This document shows, piece after piece, positions 39,575 through 48,083 of a stretch of 64,000 nt of DNA. How positions within the stretch are numbered: the stretch's first letter is position 1; each line of letters opens with the position of its first letter. A program made the position numbers and the translations under genes. The stretch is taken from the NCBI RefSeq assembly GCF_020873875.1, contig NZ_JAHWGU010000003.1, positions 186,001-250,000 of the forward strand, read 5' to 3'. The stretch is from Actinoplanes sp. DH11 (GTDB lineage: Bacteria; Actinomycetota; Actinomycetes; Mycobacteriales; Micromonosporaceae). The notes beneath the pieces were generated by a model. It was not told where the DNA came from. It saw only the letters and a program-made list of their open reading frames with translations, and searched no databases.

Positions 39575-40657
39575 TCAGAGCTTGAGATTGCCGATGATCG
39601 CCTCGGTGACCTCGCGGGTGGCGGCGGTGCCGCCCACGTCGCGGGTGCGCACGCCGCTGCCGGTGGTCGCCTCGATGGCGTGCCGGATCGCTGCGGCCTC
39701 GGCGTGCAGGCCGAAGTGGTCGAGCATCAGGGCGGCGCTGCCGATCGCGCCGACCGGGTTGCAGATGCCCCGGCCGGCGATGTCCGGGGCGGAGCCGTGC
39801 ACCGGCTCGAACATGGACGGGAACCGGCGTTCCGGGTTCAGGTTGGCACTGGCGGCGAGCCCCAGGCTGCCGGCCAGGGCGCTGCCCAGGTCGGAGAGGA
39901 TGTCCGCGTTCAGGTTCGAGGCGACCACCACGGACAGCTCCTCGGGCCGCAGCACGAACTTCGCGGCCATCGCGTCGACCAGGACACTTTCGGTCGCGAC
40001 GTCCGGGTAGTCGGCGGCGACCCGGGTGAACACGTCGTCCCACAGGACCATGCCGTACTGCTGCGCGTTGCTCTTGGTCACGCTGGAGACCTTCTTGACG
40101 GTACGGGTACGCGCCAGGTCGAACGCGAACCGCATGATCCGTTCACAGCCGTACTCGGTGAACAGTGCCGACTGCACGGCCACCTCGCCGGTGCCGGGGC
40201 GGGCGCCGAGGTTGCGGCCGCCGAGCCCGGCGTACTCGCCCTCGGAGTTCTCCCGGACCACGACCCAGCCGAGGTCGGTGCTGTCCGCCTTGCGCAGCGG
40301 GCTCTGGATGCCGGGCAGGAACTCGACGGGGCGGACGTTCGCCCACTGGTCGAAGTTCTGACAGATGTTCAGGCGCAGCCCCCAGAGGCTGACGTGATCC
40401 GGGACGGTGGGCCAGCCGACCGCACCGAAGTAGAGGGCGTCGAAGTCCTTGAGCTGGTCGAGGCCGTCCGCGGGCATCATCCGGCCGTGCCTCGCGTAGT
40501 GGTCGCTGCCCCAGTCGAACTCCTGCCAGGCGAAGGCGAAGCGTCCGTGGGAGGCGGCGGCGAGGGCGTCGAGCACGGTGCGGCCGGCCTCGACGACCTC
40601 GATGCCGACGCCGTCGGCGGGGATGGCGGCGATGCGGAACGTCTGCGGATCGGTCAC
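39575..40657 (-). CDS. Tartrate/D-malate-type dehydrogenase (beta-decarboxylating family)
   Basis: 360 aa from GTG at 40657. Isocitrate/isopropylmalate dehydrogenase fold: IAAIPADGVGIEVVEAGRTV at the NAD site, VVVRENSEGEYAGLGG (substrate loop with Arg-Glu-Asn), KSNAQQYGMVLWDDVF (catalytic Lys), ASNLNADILSDLGSALAGSL (metal Asp) and FEPVHGSAPDIAGRGICNP. These features fit TtuC/DmlA enzymes that oxidise and decarboxylate D-malate or tartrate with NAD and Mg/Mn. Divergent from a MarR gene, which may regulate it. Confidence 0.9.
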   Translation of the reverse strand: MTDPQTFRIAAIPADGVGIEVVEAGRTVLDALAAASHGRFAFAWQEFDWGSDHYARHGRMMPADGLDQLKDFDALYFGAVGWPTVPDHVSLWGLRLNICQNFDQWANVRPVEFLPGIQSPLRKADSTDLGWVVVRENSEGEYAGLGGRNLGARPGTGEVAVQSALFTEYGCERIMRFAFDLARTRTVKKVSSVTKSNAQQYGMVLWDDVFTRVAADYPDVATESVLVDAMAAKFVLRPEELSVVVASNLNADILSDLGSALAGSLGLAASANLNPERRFPSMFEPVHGSAPDIAGRGICNPVGAIGSAALMLDHFGLHAEAAAIRHAIEATTGSGVRTRDVGGTAATREVTEAIIGNLKL

Positions 40658-40773
40658 GTCGGCCTCCGTCGTGGTTCGGGCGTTACGACGAGTAGACGGC
40701 CGAGGGGCCACCGGCGTCCAGCGGGACCTACCGCGGGAAGGTTTGTCACGAACCTATCCAGTAGGCTCTACCG

Positions 40774-41217
40774 GTGACGATCATCGGGGAGTTCGGGCGG
40801 CAGCTCGGGCCGTTGCGGCGGGCGCTGCTGCGGGCCACCCGGGCCGCGGACGGGCTGCCCGAGATGCCCGAGGCGCACATCGAGGTGCTGCGGGCCCTGG
40901 CGGGGCGCGAGACGATGAGCACCACGGAGATCGCCGAACGGCTGCGGCTGGCACGCCCCACGGTGAGCAACCTGCTGGGCGCGATGGAGCGGGCCGGTCT
41001 CGTCGAGCTGGTCCGCGACGGCGCCGACCGGCGGCGCATGACGGTCCGCGTCTCGGGGTACGCCGCCGAGCTGCTGAACCGGTACGACGCGGCCTGTGAG
41101 CGGGCGCTGGCCGAGGCGTTCGCCCGGCTCGGCCCGGAGGACCGGCGGGCGCTGGAGTGTGCCGTACCTATCTTTCCGCAGCTGACCGAGCTGCTGTGCA
41201 CCCGGAGTGAACGATGA
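40774..41217 (+). CDS. MarR family transcriptional regulator
   Basis: 147 aa from GTG at 40774. HTH region MSTTEIAERLRLARPTVSNL, then LGAMERAGLVELVRDGADRR, wing and C-terminal dimer helix. It forms the first gene of a coupled operon: its stop overlaps the CofH-like start (ATGA). In the 116-bp divergent gap to the dehydrogenase, GTTTGTCACGAAC (about 40740-40752) is an imperfect dyad that could be its operator. Confidence 0.87.
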   Translation: MTIIGEFGRQLGPLRRALLRATRAADGLPEMPEAHIEVLRALAGRETMSTTEIAERLRLARPTVSNLLGAMERAGLVELVRDGADRRRMTVRVSGYAAELLNRYDAACERALAEAFARLGPEDRRALECAVPIFPQLTELLCTRSER

Positions 41218-42158
41218 CCATCCCGCTGACCGATGCCGAGGCCGTGGACCTGCTCGGCGCCGACGGCGCCGGCCTGGAGGACCTGTGCGCCCGGGCGGAC
41301 GCGGTGCGCCGGGAGCGCGCCGGCGACCGGCTGACGTTCGTGGTCAACCGCAACCTGGACACCGCCCGCGTCGGCGGCTCGCCGGCACTGGTGCGGGACC
41401 TCGTCGTGGAGGCCGCCGCGCTGGGGGCCACCGAGATCTGCGTGCAGGGCCCGCTGCCGGCGGACGCGCCCGACGACGGCTACCTGGAGCTGGTGCGTGC
41501 GGTCGCCGGCGCCGCCCCCGGCATCCACCTGCACGCCTTCCGGCCGGCGGAGGTCGCCGACGCGGCCGCCCGGCTCGGTGTCACGCCCCGCGAGTTCCTC
41601 GACCGGGCCCGGGCGGCGGGGCTGGGTTCGGTGCCCGGCACCGGCGCGCGGATCCTCGACGACGCGATGCGCACCCCTGCCGACCTGCCCGTCGGCCGCT
41701 GGGTGGAACTGATCACCACGGCACACGCGGCCGGGCTCACCTCCACCTCGACGATGGTCTACGGGATCGGTGAGACGCCCGCGCAGCGGGTCGCGCACCT
41801 GCGGCTGCTCGCCGGGATCGCGGAACGGACCGGCGGGTTCACCGAGTTCATCGCGATGCCAGGCTCGCCGGCCGCGACCCCGCGCGACGCCCGGGCGATC
41901 ACCGCGGTGGCCCGGCTGCTGCTGGCCGGTCGGATCGACCACATCCAGGCACCGTGGCCCAAGGTCGGCGCCGAGGGCGCGCTGCAGCTGCTGCGCGGCG
42001 GCGCCGACGACCTGGGCGGCCTGCTGCTCGACGGCGAGCTGGACCCGTCCGCCGGTCAGGAGCAGGGCCTGTCGCTGACCCGGGCGGACGTCGACCGGAT
42101 CGCCGCCGAACTGGGCCGGCCGGCACGGCAGCGCACCACCCGTTACGGCCTGCTGTGA
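41214..42158 (+). CDS. CofH-like TIM-barrel protein lacking the radical-SAM cysteine motif
   Basis: 314 aa. Clear similarity to CofH/FbiC C-terminal-type FO synthase along most of its length: LTFVVNRNLDTARVG, LGATEICVQGPLP, IHLHAFRPAEV, GLGSVPGTGARILDDAMR, TSTSTMVYGIGETPAQRVAH, TGGFTEFIAMPG and a terminal RPARQRTTRYGLL. In true CofH, VNRNINFTN is followed by CxxxCxxC, which binds the [4Fe-4S] cluster. Here that segment is missing and only two isolated Cys remain (DLCAR, EICVQ). It therefore cannot bind the radical-SAM cluster in the normal way. It overlaps the MarR and monooxygenase genes by 4 bp each. The function is probably ligand binding or a non-radical reaction. Confidence 0.85.
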   Translation: MTIPLTDAEAVDLLGADGAGLEDLCARADAVRRERAGDRLTFVVNRNLDTARVGGSPALVRDLVVEAAALGATEICVQGPLPADAPDDGYLELVRAVAGAAPGIHLHAFRPAEVADAAARLGVTPREFLDRARAAGLGSVPGTGARILDDAMRTPADLPVGRWVELITTAHAAGLTSTSTMVYGIGETPAQRVAHLRLLAGIAERTGGFTEFIAMPGSPAATPRDARAITAVARLLLAGRIDHIQAPWPKVGAEGALQLLRGGADDLGGLLLDGELDPSAGQEQGLSLTRADVDRIAAELGRPARQRTTRYGLL

Positions 42159-43579
42159 CAGACGTCGACGTCGTCGTGGTCGGTGCGGGGCTGGCCGGGA
42201 TCGGCGCGGCCATCGAGCTGGCGGCCCGCGACGAGACGTTCGTGGTGCTGGAACGCGCCGCCGACGTGGGTGGCACGTGGCGCGACAACACGTACCCCGG
42301 TGTGGCCTGTGACGTGCCCGCCCACCTCTATGCCTTCGCGCATTCGCCGAACCCGGCGTGGTCGCGCACGTTCGCGCCCGGCCGCGAGATCCAGACCTAT
42401 CTGCGCGGCCTCGCGGCGCGTCCCGGGGTGGCGCCGCACCTGCGGCTGTCGCACGAGGTCACGGCGGCGGAGTACGACGAGGCGGCGCAGCGCTGGATCG
42501 TCACGACGAACCGGGGCTCGTTCCGGTGCCGGGCGCTGGTGCTGGCCGCCGGCCGGCTCACCGAGCCGCGGATCCCGGACGTCGCCGGGATGTCCGGTTT
42601 CACCGGTCCGATGTTCCACACCGCCCGCTGGGACCACACGGCGGACCTCGACGGCGCCCGCGTCGGGGTGGTCGGCACCGGCGCCTCGGCTATCCAGGTG
42701 ATCCCCGAGCTGGCGGGTCGCGCCCGGCGGCTGACGGTTTTCGCGCGCAGTGCGCCCTACGTGATCCCGCGCGACGACCGGGCACAGACCGCCGTCGACC
42801 CGGCGGAGATCCTCCGGGTCCGGGAGGAGGTCTTCACCGGCATGGAACGGGGCATCGCCGCCCGCCGCCGCGAACCCGTCGCCCTGGCCGAGCTGCGCTC
42901 CCGGGCTCTGGACCACCTCGCCGCCCAGGTGCCGGACCCGGTGCTGCGTGCCCGGCTCACCCCGGACTACGAGGTCGGCTGCAAACGGGTGCTGCTGTCC
43001 GACACGTTCTACCCGGCGATGGGCCGGCCCGACGTCGACCTGGCCGGCGCCCTGGACCGGCTGGACGGGCCGGTCGCGTTCGCCGCCGACGGGCACCGCG
43101 CCGACCTGGACGTGCTGGTGTTCGCGACCGGGTTCCACTCGACCGAGCAGCCGTACGCGCACCGCGTCACCGGCCGCGGCGGCGTGCGCCTGTCGCAGGC
43201 GTGGGAGCGGGGCATGGTGTCGCACGCCTCGACGGTCGTGCACGGCTTCCCGAACATGTTCGTGCTGGACGGCCCCAACGCCGCCCTCGGCCACAACTCG
43301 GCGGTGCACGTCATCGAGAGCCAGCTGGCCTTTCTGACCGGCGCCCTCGACCACCTCGCCGCGCACCCGGGGCCGCTGGAGGTGACGGCGCGCGCGCAGG
43401 ACGAGTACACCCGGGACATCGACGCGATGGCGGCCCGCACGGTGTGGCTGCGCGGCGGTTGCACCAGCTGGTACGTGGACAAGCGCAGCGGCCGGCTGAC
43501 CCTGCTGTGGCCGAGCACCGCGACGGCGTTCCGGGAGCGCAACGGCCGGTTCGACCCGCGCCCGTTCGAGCAGGTGTGA
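42155..43579 (+). CDS. Flavin-dependent (Baeyer-Villiger-type) monooxygenase
   Basis: 474 aa from GTG at 42155 (GTGA overlap). FAD Rossmann motif VVVVGAGLAGIGAAIELAAR, then GGTWRDNTYPGVACDVPAHL typical of class B enzymes. BVMO fingerprint FTGPMFHTARWD (FxGxxxHxxxWD). NADPH motif VGVVGTGASAIQVIPELAG. The end has FVLDGPNAALGHNSAVHVIE. It should insert oxygen into a ketone or oxidise a heteroatom with FAD, NADPH and O2. Coupling to the CofH-like protein suggests a shared ligand or flavin-like compound. Confidence 0.9.
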   Translation: MTDVDVVVVGAGLAGIGAAIELAARDETFVVLERAADVGGTWRDNTYPGVACDVPAHLYAFAHSPNPAWSRTFAPGREIQTYLRGLAARPGVAPHLRLSHEVTAAEYDEAAQRWIVTTNRGSFRCRALVLAAGRLTEPRIPDVAGMSGFTGPMFHTARWDHTADLDGARVGVVGTGASAIQVIPELAGRARRLTVFARSAPYVIPRDDRAQTAVDPAEILRVREEVFTGMERGIAARRREPVALAELRSRALDHLAAQVPDPVLRARLTPDYEVGCKRVLLSDTFYPAMGRPDVDLAGALDRLDGPVAFAADGHRADLDVLVFATGFHSTEQPYAHRVTGRGGVRLSQAWERGMVSHASTVVHGFPNMFVLDGPNAALGHNSAVHVIESQLAFLTGALDHLAAHPGPLEVTARAQDEYTRDIDAMAARTVWLRGGCTSWYVDKRSGRLTLLWPSTATAFRERNGRFDPRPFEQV

Positions 43580-43621
43580 CGTCGGGTGGCTGTGACCGCT
43601 GTCGCACTCCACCGTCCTGCC

Positions 43622-43643
43622 TGCACTCGGTGCAACGATGCAC
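43622..43643 (+). promoter_or_regulatory. Candidate TetR operator (TGCAC/GTGCA dyads)
   Basis: TGCACTCGGTGCA (43622-43634) and GTGCAACGATGCAC (43630-43643) are overlapping dyads with perfect 5-bp arms, 14 bp before the TetR start. This fits autoregulation and control of the MMPL gene behind it. Confidence 0.6.
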
Positions 43644-43656
43644 TTAGTGTAGGAGC

Positions 43657-44304
43657 ATGGAGCTGGACGCCCTGCCGCCCGACCGCCGGGCGGCGCTGAA
43701 GGCCCGTCACCGGCGGGCCATCCTCGACGCGGCCAAGGCGCTGATCACCGAGGGGCCGGCGGCGCGGTTCAGCGTCGACCAGCTGGCCGAGCGCGCCGAC
43801 GTCTCGCGGCGCACGATCTTCAACCACTTCGCGTCGATCGACGACGTCACCACCACGGTGTGCAGCGAGGTCCTCGGCGTCGTGATCGACCACTTCCGGC
43901 AGGTGGTGACGACCGAGCCGGTCGGGCCGGGCACCCGGGCGGCCGCGTTCGCGACCCTCACCGAGGCGCTGCGCGTCACCGACGTGCCCGGACTGCTGGC
44001 CTTCCTGTGGCGGGCCCTCGGCGGTCTCGACAAGGGCGACCCACGCCCGCGGCAGATCTTCCAGGCGACGTTCTCCCGGATCACCACCGAGTTGGCGCGC
44101 GAACTGTCCGAACGTAACGCCGACCTCGACCCGCTCGAAGCGGAACTGCTGGTCAGCTCGCTGATGCACGGCACCGAAGTGATCGCGGAGCACTGGCTGG
44201 CGGCCACCGGCGCCGCCACCGACGAGCCCGCCCGGGTGCTGTGGAACGAACTGCTCGACCGGCTCATCGACAGTGTCCGAACCGGCTACCGATCTCTCGA
44301 TTGA
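43657..44304 (+). CDS. TetR family transcriptional regulator
   Basis: 215 aa with AGGAG before the ATG. HTH RAILDAAKALITEGPAARFS, then VDQLAERADVSRRTIFNHFA, a textbook TetR DNA-binding domain (residues 18-65). The C-terminal ligand domain is all helical. It lies 15 bp before the MMPL transporter gene, so it most likely represses itself and that transporter. Confidence 0.9.
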   Translation: MELDALPPDRRAALKARHRRAILDAAKALITEGPAARFSVDQLAERADVSRRTIFNHFASIDDVTTTVCSEVLGVVIDHFRQVVTTEPVGPGTRAAAFATLTEALRVTDVPGLLAFLWRALGGLDKGDPRPRQIFQATFSRITTELARELSERNADLDPLEAELLVSSLMHGTEVIAEHWLAATGAATDEPARVLWNELLDRLIDSVRTGYRSLD

Positions 44305-44319
44305 GGAAGCACAGAACAC

Positions 44320-46686
44320 ATGGCTGAGTTGCTGTACCGCGTGGGGCGCTTCAGTGCCCGGCGCGCCTGGGCCGTCCTGATCACCTGGCTGGTGGTCCTC
44401 GGACTGTCCGTCACCGCCTACTTCGCCTTCGGTGGCACCCTGTCGTCGCAGGTGACGATTCCGGGCACGGCCACCGCGAAGGTCACCGACCAGCTCGCGG
44501 AACGGTTCCCCAGTGCCAGCGGCGGCAGCGGGACCATCGTGTTCCACACCGCCGACGGTTCCGCGTTCACCGAACAGCAGCAGGCCGCGGTCGGCGCGCT
44601 GCTCAAGAGCACCGGTGAGCTGGACGGGGTGACCGCCACCACCGACCCGTTCACCACCCAGCAGCAGCTCACCCAGCAGGCCCAGCAACTGCAGGGCGGC
44701 AAGCAGCAGCTCGAGGCCGCGCTGGCGAACCGGGACGCGCTGCCCGAGGAGCAGCGGCAGCAGCTCGACGCGCAGGCCGCCAAGCTGGACGTGTCGCAGC
44801 AGCTGCTCGACATGTCCTCGAAGATCCGGATGGTGTCGGAAGACGGCACCGCCGCGGTCGCGTCAGTCGTCTTCGACAAGCCGCAGATGGACGTCACGCC
44901 GGAGACCAAGGACGGCGTCATCGACCACGTCACCGACGGCGTGCCGGCCGGTGTCGAGGCCGACTTCTCCAACGAGATCACCCAGAGCGTGCCGCAGATC
45001 CTCGGTGTCGGCGAGGTCGCCGGCCTGGTCGTCGCGGCGATCACCCTGCTGGTCATGCTGGGCGCGCTCGTCGCCGCCGCCCTGCCGCTGGTGACCGCCC
45101 TGGTCGGCGTCGGTGTCGGCGTCACCGCCTCGCTCGCGCTGTCCGGCGCGGTCGACATGCTGTCGATCACCCCGGTGCTCGGCGTGATGCTCGGCCTGGC
45201 CGTCGGCATCGACTACTGCCTGTTCATCCTCAACCGGCACCGCCGTCAGCTGCTCGCCGGCGTCGAACTCCGCGAGTCCATCGCGCTCGCCAACGGCACG
45301 TCCGGCAACGCCGTCGTCTTCGCCGGCGCCACCGTGCTCGTCGCGCTGCTCGCGCTCAACGTCACCGGCATCGGGTTCCTCGGCATGATGGGTACGGTCG
45401 GCGCCATCTGTGTGGCCGTCGCCGTGATCATCGCCGTGACGCTCACCCCGGCCCTGCTCTCCCTGCTCGGCACCCGGATCCTCACCAAGAAGGCCCGCGC
45501 CAGCATCGGGCAGGCGCACGCGGCGGCGGTGCCGTCCAGCCCGATGTCCACCGGCCGGGCCGTGCTCACCGCGGTCGCCAGCCTCGCCGTGCTCGTCGTG
45601 GTCGCACTTCCGGCGCTCTCCATGCGGCTCGGCCTGCCGGACGGCTCGTCCGAGGCCGAGGACTCCACGCAGTACCAGGCGTACCAGCTGATCGAGCAGA
45701 AGTTCGGCGCCGGCGTGAACGGCCCGCTGCTGGTCGTCGCGGAGCTGCCGGAGGCGGTCACCGGTGACGCCGCGCTCGCCGAACAGGCCCGGATCGGCTC
45801 CCGCATCCTCGCCACCGAGAACGTGACGGCCGTCGCGCCGGTCGGCCAGTCCAGCGACAACGAGCTGATCGCCTTCCAGGTGGTGCCGGCCGAGGGCCCG
45901 AACAGCGAGTCCACCGGGCAGCTCGTCCGCGACCTGCGTGACCTGTCGCCGCTCGACGGGGACGTCACCCTCGGCGTCGCCGGCAGCGCCAGCGGCAACA
46001 TCGACATCTCCGAGCAGCTCTCCGACGTGCTGCCGCTCTACCTCGGTGTCGTGGTCGGCCTGTCGCTGCTCATCCTGATCGTGGTGTTCCGCTCGATCCT
46101 GGTGCCGCTCACCGCGACCCTGGGCTTCGTGCTGTCGCTGTTCGCCACGTTCGGCGGCGTCACCGCGATCTTCCAGTGGGGCTGGCTGGGTGGCGTCTTC
46201 GGCGTGCACGACCCGGGCCCGGTGCTGAGCTTCCTGCCGACCATCCTGATCGGCATCCTGTTCGGCCTGGCGATGGACTACCAGCTGTTCCTGGTCTCCG
46301 GCATGCGCGAGGCGTACGCCCACGGCGCTCCCGCCCGGCTCGCCGTACGCCAGGGCCTGCACGCCGGCCGTACCGTGGTGACCGCCGCCGCGATCATCAT
46401 GATCTCGGTCTTCGGTGGGTTCATCTTCTCCCACACCACGATGATCCGGTCGCTCGGCTTCGGGCTCGCGTTCGGCGTGCTCGCCGACGCGTTCCTGGTC
46501 CGGATGCTGCTCATCCCGGCGATCATGCACCTGCTCGGGAAGTCGGCCTGGTGGATCCCGCGCTGGTTGGACCGGATCCTGCCCAACGTCGACGTGGAGG
46601 GCGCCGCGCTGGAGCGCAGCCACCCGGTCGTCACCCACCACACCGAGACGAACCAGCCCGGGGAGCCGGTCACGGCGGCTCGCTGA
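44320..46686 (+). CDS. MMPL/RND family transporter
   Basis: 788 aa. Twelve membrane helices in two halves. The first follows LYRVGRFSARRAWAVLITWL, and an extracytoplasmic loop (about 50-220) includes a Gln-rich coiled coil near TQQQLTQQAQQLQGG. Characteristic MMPL segments are ITPVLGVMLGLAVGIDYCLF, then ILNRHRR, and in the second half FLPTILIGILFGLAMDYQLF. Family members export lipids, drugs or siderophores using proton motive force. The TetR gene precedes it. Confidence 0.92.
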   Translation: MAELLYRVGRFSARRAWAVLITWLVVLGLSVTAYFAFGGTLSSQVTIPGTATAKVTDQLAERFPSASGGSGTIVFHTADGSAFTEQQQAAVGALLKSTGELDGVTATTDPFTTQQQLTQQAQQLQGGKQQLEAALANRDALPEEQRQQLDAQAAKLDVSQQLLDMSSKIRMVSEDGTAAVASVVFDKPQMDVTPETKDGVIDHVTDGVPAGVEADFSNEITQSVPQILGVGEVAGLVVAAITLLVMLGALVAAALPLVTALVGVGVGVTASLALSGAVDMLSITPVLGVMLGLAVGIDYCLFILNRHRRQLLAGVELRESIALANGTSGNAVVFAGATVLVALLALNVTGIGFLGMMGTVGAICVAVAVIIAVTLTPALLSLLGTRILTKKARASIGQAHAAAVPSSPMSTGRAVLTAVASLAVLVVVALPALSMRLGLPDGSSEAEDSTQYQAYQLIEQKFGAGVNGPLLVVAELPEAVTGDAALAEQARIGSRILATENVTAVAPVGQSSDNELIAFQVVPAEGPNSESTGQLVRDLRDLSPLDGDVTLGVAGSASGNIDISEQLSDVLPLYLGVVVGLSLLILIVVFRSILVPLTATLGFVLSLFATFGGVTAIFQWGWLGGVFGVHDPGPVLSFLPTILIGILFGLAMDYQLFLVSGMREAYAHGAPARLAVRQGLHAGRTVVTAAAIIMISVFGGFIFSHTTMIRSLGFGLAFGVLADAFLVRMLLIPAIMHLLGKSAWWIPRWLDRILPNVDVEGAALERSHPVVTHHTETNQPGEPVTAAR

Positions 46687-46696
46687 CCTCTGGGGT

Positions 46697-46746
46697 ACGG
46701 GTGACCGTCGCGAGCATCGTCGCGCCGGTCACCCGTGCCCGGCCGG
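46697..46746 (+). terminator. Hairpin terminator after the MMPL gene
   Basis: 11-bp arms ACGGGTGACCG (46697-46707) and CGGTCACCCGT (46736-46746) are exact reverse complements; the 28-bp interval between them contains a GCGA/TCGC pair. It starts 10 bp after the stop. Confidence 0.7.
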
Positions 46747-46850
46747 TTCGCGAGTGAGGCGGCGGCGGGGCGGGTAGTCCTTGCGGCAGAAGCACCGCGG
46801 CCGGGTCGTCCCTCGTCCGGAACGCCGCGGCCGATCGGAAGGCGCTACTG

Positions 46851-48083
46851 GTGACCGACGCACGCGACCGTCTCGGCAACGGCGAGCAGGACCTCGACGA
46901 GGGCGAGGCCGAACAGGTGGAGGCGGTACGCCCACCGGACCTCAACCAGGACTCGGACCGGTCCGCGACCCGCCTGGAACTCTTCTTCGACCTGGCGTTC
47001 GTGCTGTTCGTGGCCCGCTGCGCCGACCTGCTCGCCAAGGACGAGACCTGGCACGGCGCGCTCGTCTTCACCGCGATCCTGACGATCGGCTGGTGGGCGT
47101 GGGCCAGCACCACGCTGTACGCCAACCGGTTCGACACCGACGACGCGATCTTCCGGCTGCTCACGCTCTCCGGGATGGCCGGTGTGGTGGTGATGGCGGC
47201 CTCGGTGGACCAGGTCGGCAAGTCGGCCGGGCACTGGTTCGCCATCGGCTACGTGATGATCCGCCTGGTGCTGATCGCCGGGTACGCGCGGGCCTGGTGG
47301 CATGTGCCGGAAGCCCGCTCGACGGCCCGGCTCTACCTTATCGGGCACACCCTCGGCGCCACGTTCTGGCTGGTGTCACTCGCCTTCCCGGCGCCGGTGC
47401 GGTACTGGCTGTGGGGCTTGGGCGTGCTCGTGGACGTGGTCTGGCCGACCGCGGCGGCCCGGCTCAAGGACGCCGTCCCGCTGCACCTGGAGCACCTGCC
47501 GGAACGCTTCGGGCTCTTCATCATCCTGGTGCTCGGCGAGTCGGTGGCGGGCGTCGTGACAGGCGTCCACGACGGCGACTGGAAGCCGCTCGTGGTCGCC
47601 ACCGCCGTGCCGGCGTTCGTGGCGGCCGCGGCACTGTGGTGGGTCTACTTCGACCTGTCCGGTGGCGCGGCGAAACGGCGGCTCACCTCGGAGGACGAGG
47701 AGATCACCAAGCACGGCGTGCACGACTTCTACGTGTACGTGCACCTGCCGCTGGCGGTCTCGCTCGCCGCGGTGGCGGTCGGTCTGGAACACGCGGTCCT
47801 GCACGGCGCCGACGATCACCTGTCCGCGGGCACCCGCTGGACGCTCGGCATCGCCACCGCGGTCTACCTGCTGAGTGCCGCGTTCATGCAGGGCCACCTC
47901 GGCCGGCGGGTGCGCGGCGCGCTGCTGTGGCCGGGCACCGGTGTGCCGCTGGTCCTGCTGGTCGTGCTGCTCGACCTGTCACCCGTGCTGACCGTCGGCT
48001 TGTTCGCGGCGGTGCTGGTCGCCGGCGTGATCGCGGGCTTCCTGCTGCACCGGGCCGGTGAGGTGCGCACCGAGAAGATCTAG
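46851..48083 (+). CDS. LtrA family (low temperature requirement A) membrane protein
   Basis: 410 aa from GTG at 46851. The LtrA signature is at the first membrane segment: SATRLELFFDLAFVLFVARC. About 11-12 further helices follow, with TIGWWAWASTTLYANRFDTD, ERFGLFIILVLGESVAGVV and WWVYFDLSGGAA being typical family blocks. LtrA was first linked to growth at low temperature in Listeria; its molecular role is unclear. Its TAG stop and the LacI gene's stop share the bases CTAG (convergent overlap). Confidence 0.9.
   Translation: MTDARDRLGNGEQDLDEGEAEQVEAVRPPDLNQDSDRSATRLELFFDLAFVLFVARCADLLAKDETWHGALVFTAILTIGWWAWASTTLYANRFDTDDAIFRLLTLSGMAGVVVMAASVDQVGKSAGHWFAIGYVMIRLVLIAGYARAWWHVPEARSTARLYLIGHTLGATFWLVSLAFPAPVRYWLWGLGVLVDVVWPTAAARLKDAVPLHLEHLPERFGLFIILVLGESVAGVVTGVHDGDWKPLVVATAVPAFVAAAALWWVYFDLSGGAAKRRLTSEDEEITKHGVHDFYVYVHLPLAVSLAAVAVGLEHAVLHGADDHLSAGTRWTLGIATAVYLLSAAFMQGHLGRRVRGALLWPGTGVPLVLLVVLLDLSPVLTVGLFAAVLVAGVIAGFLLHRAGEVRTEKI

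Noticed and set aside
41214..42158. Annotation as an active CofH/FO synthase
   Set aside because: The CxxxCxxC cluster motif is absent, so a radical-SAM reaction is not supported despite overall similarity.
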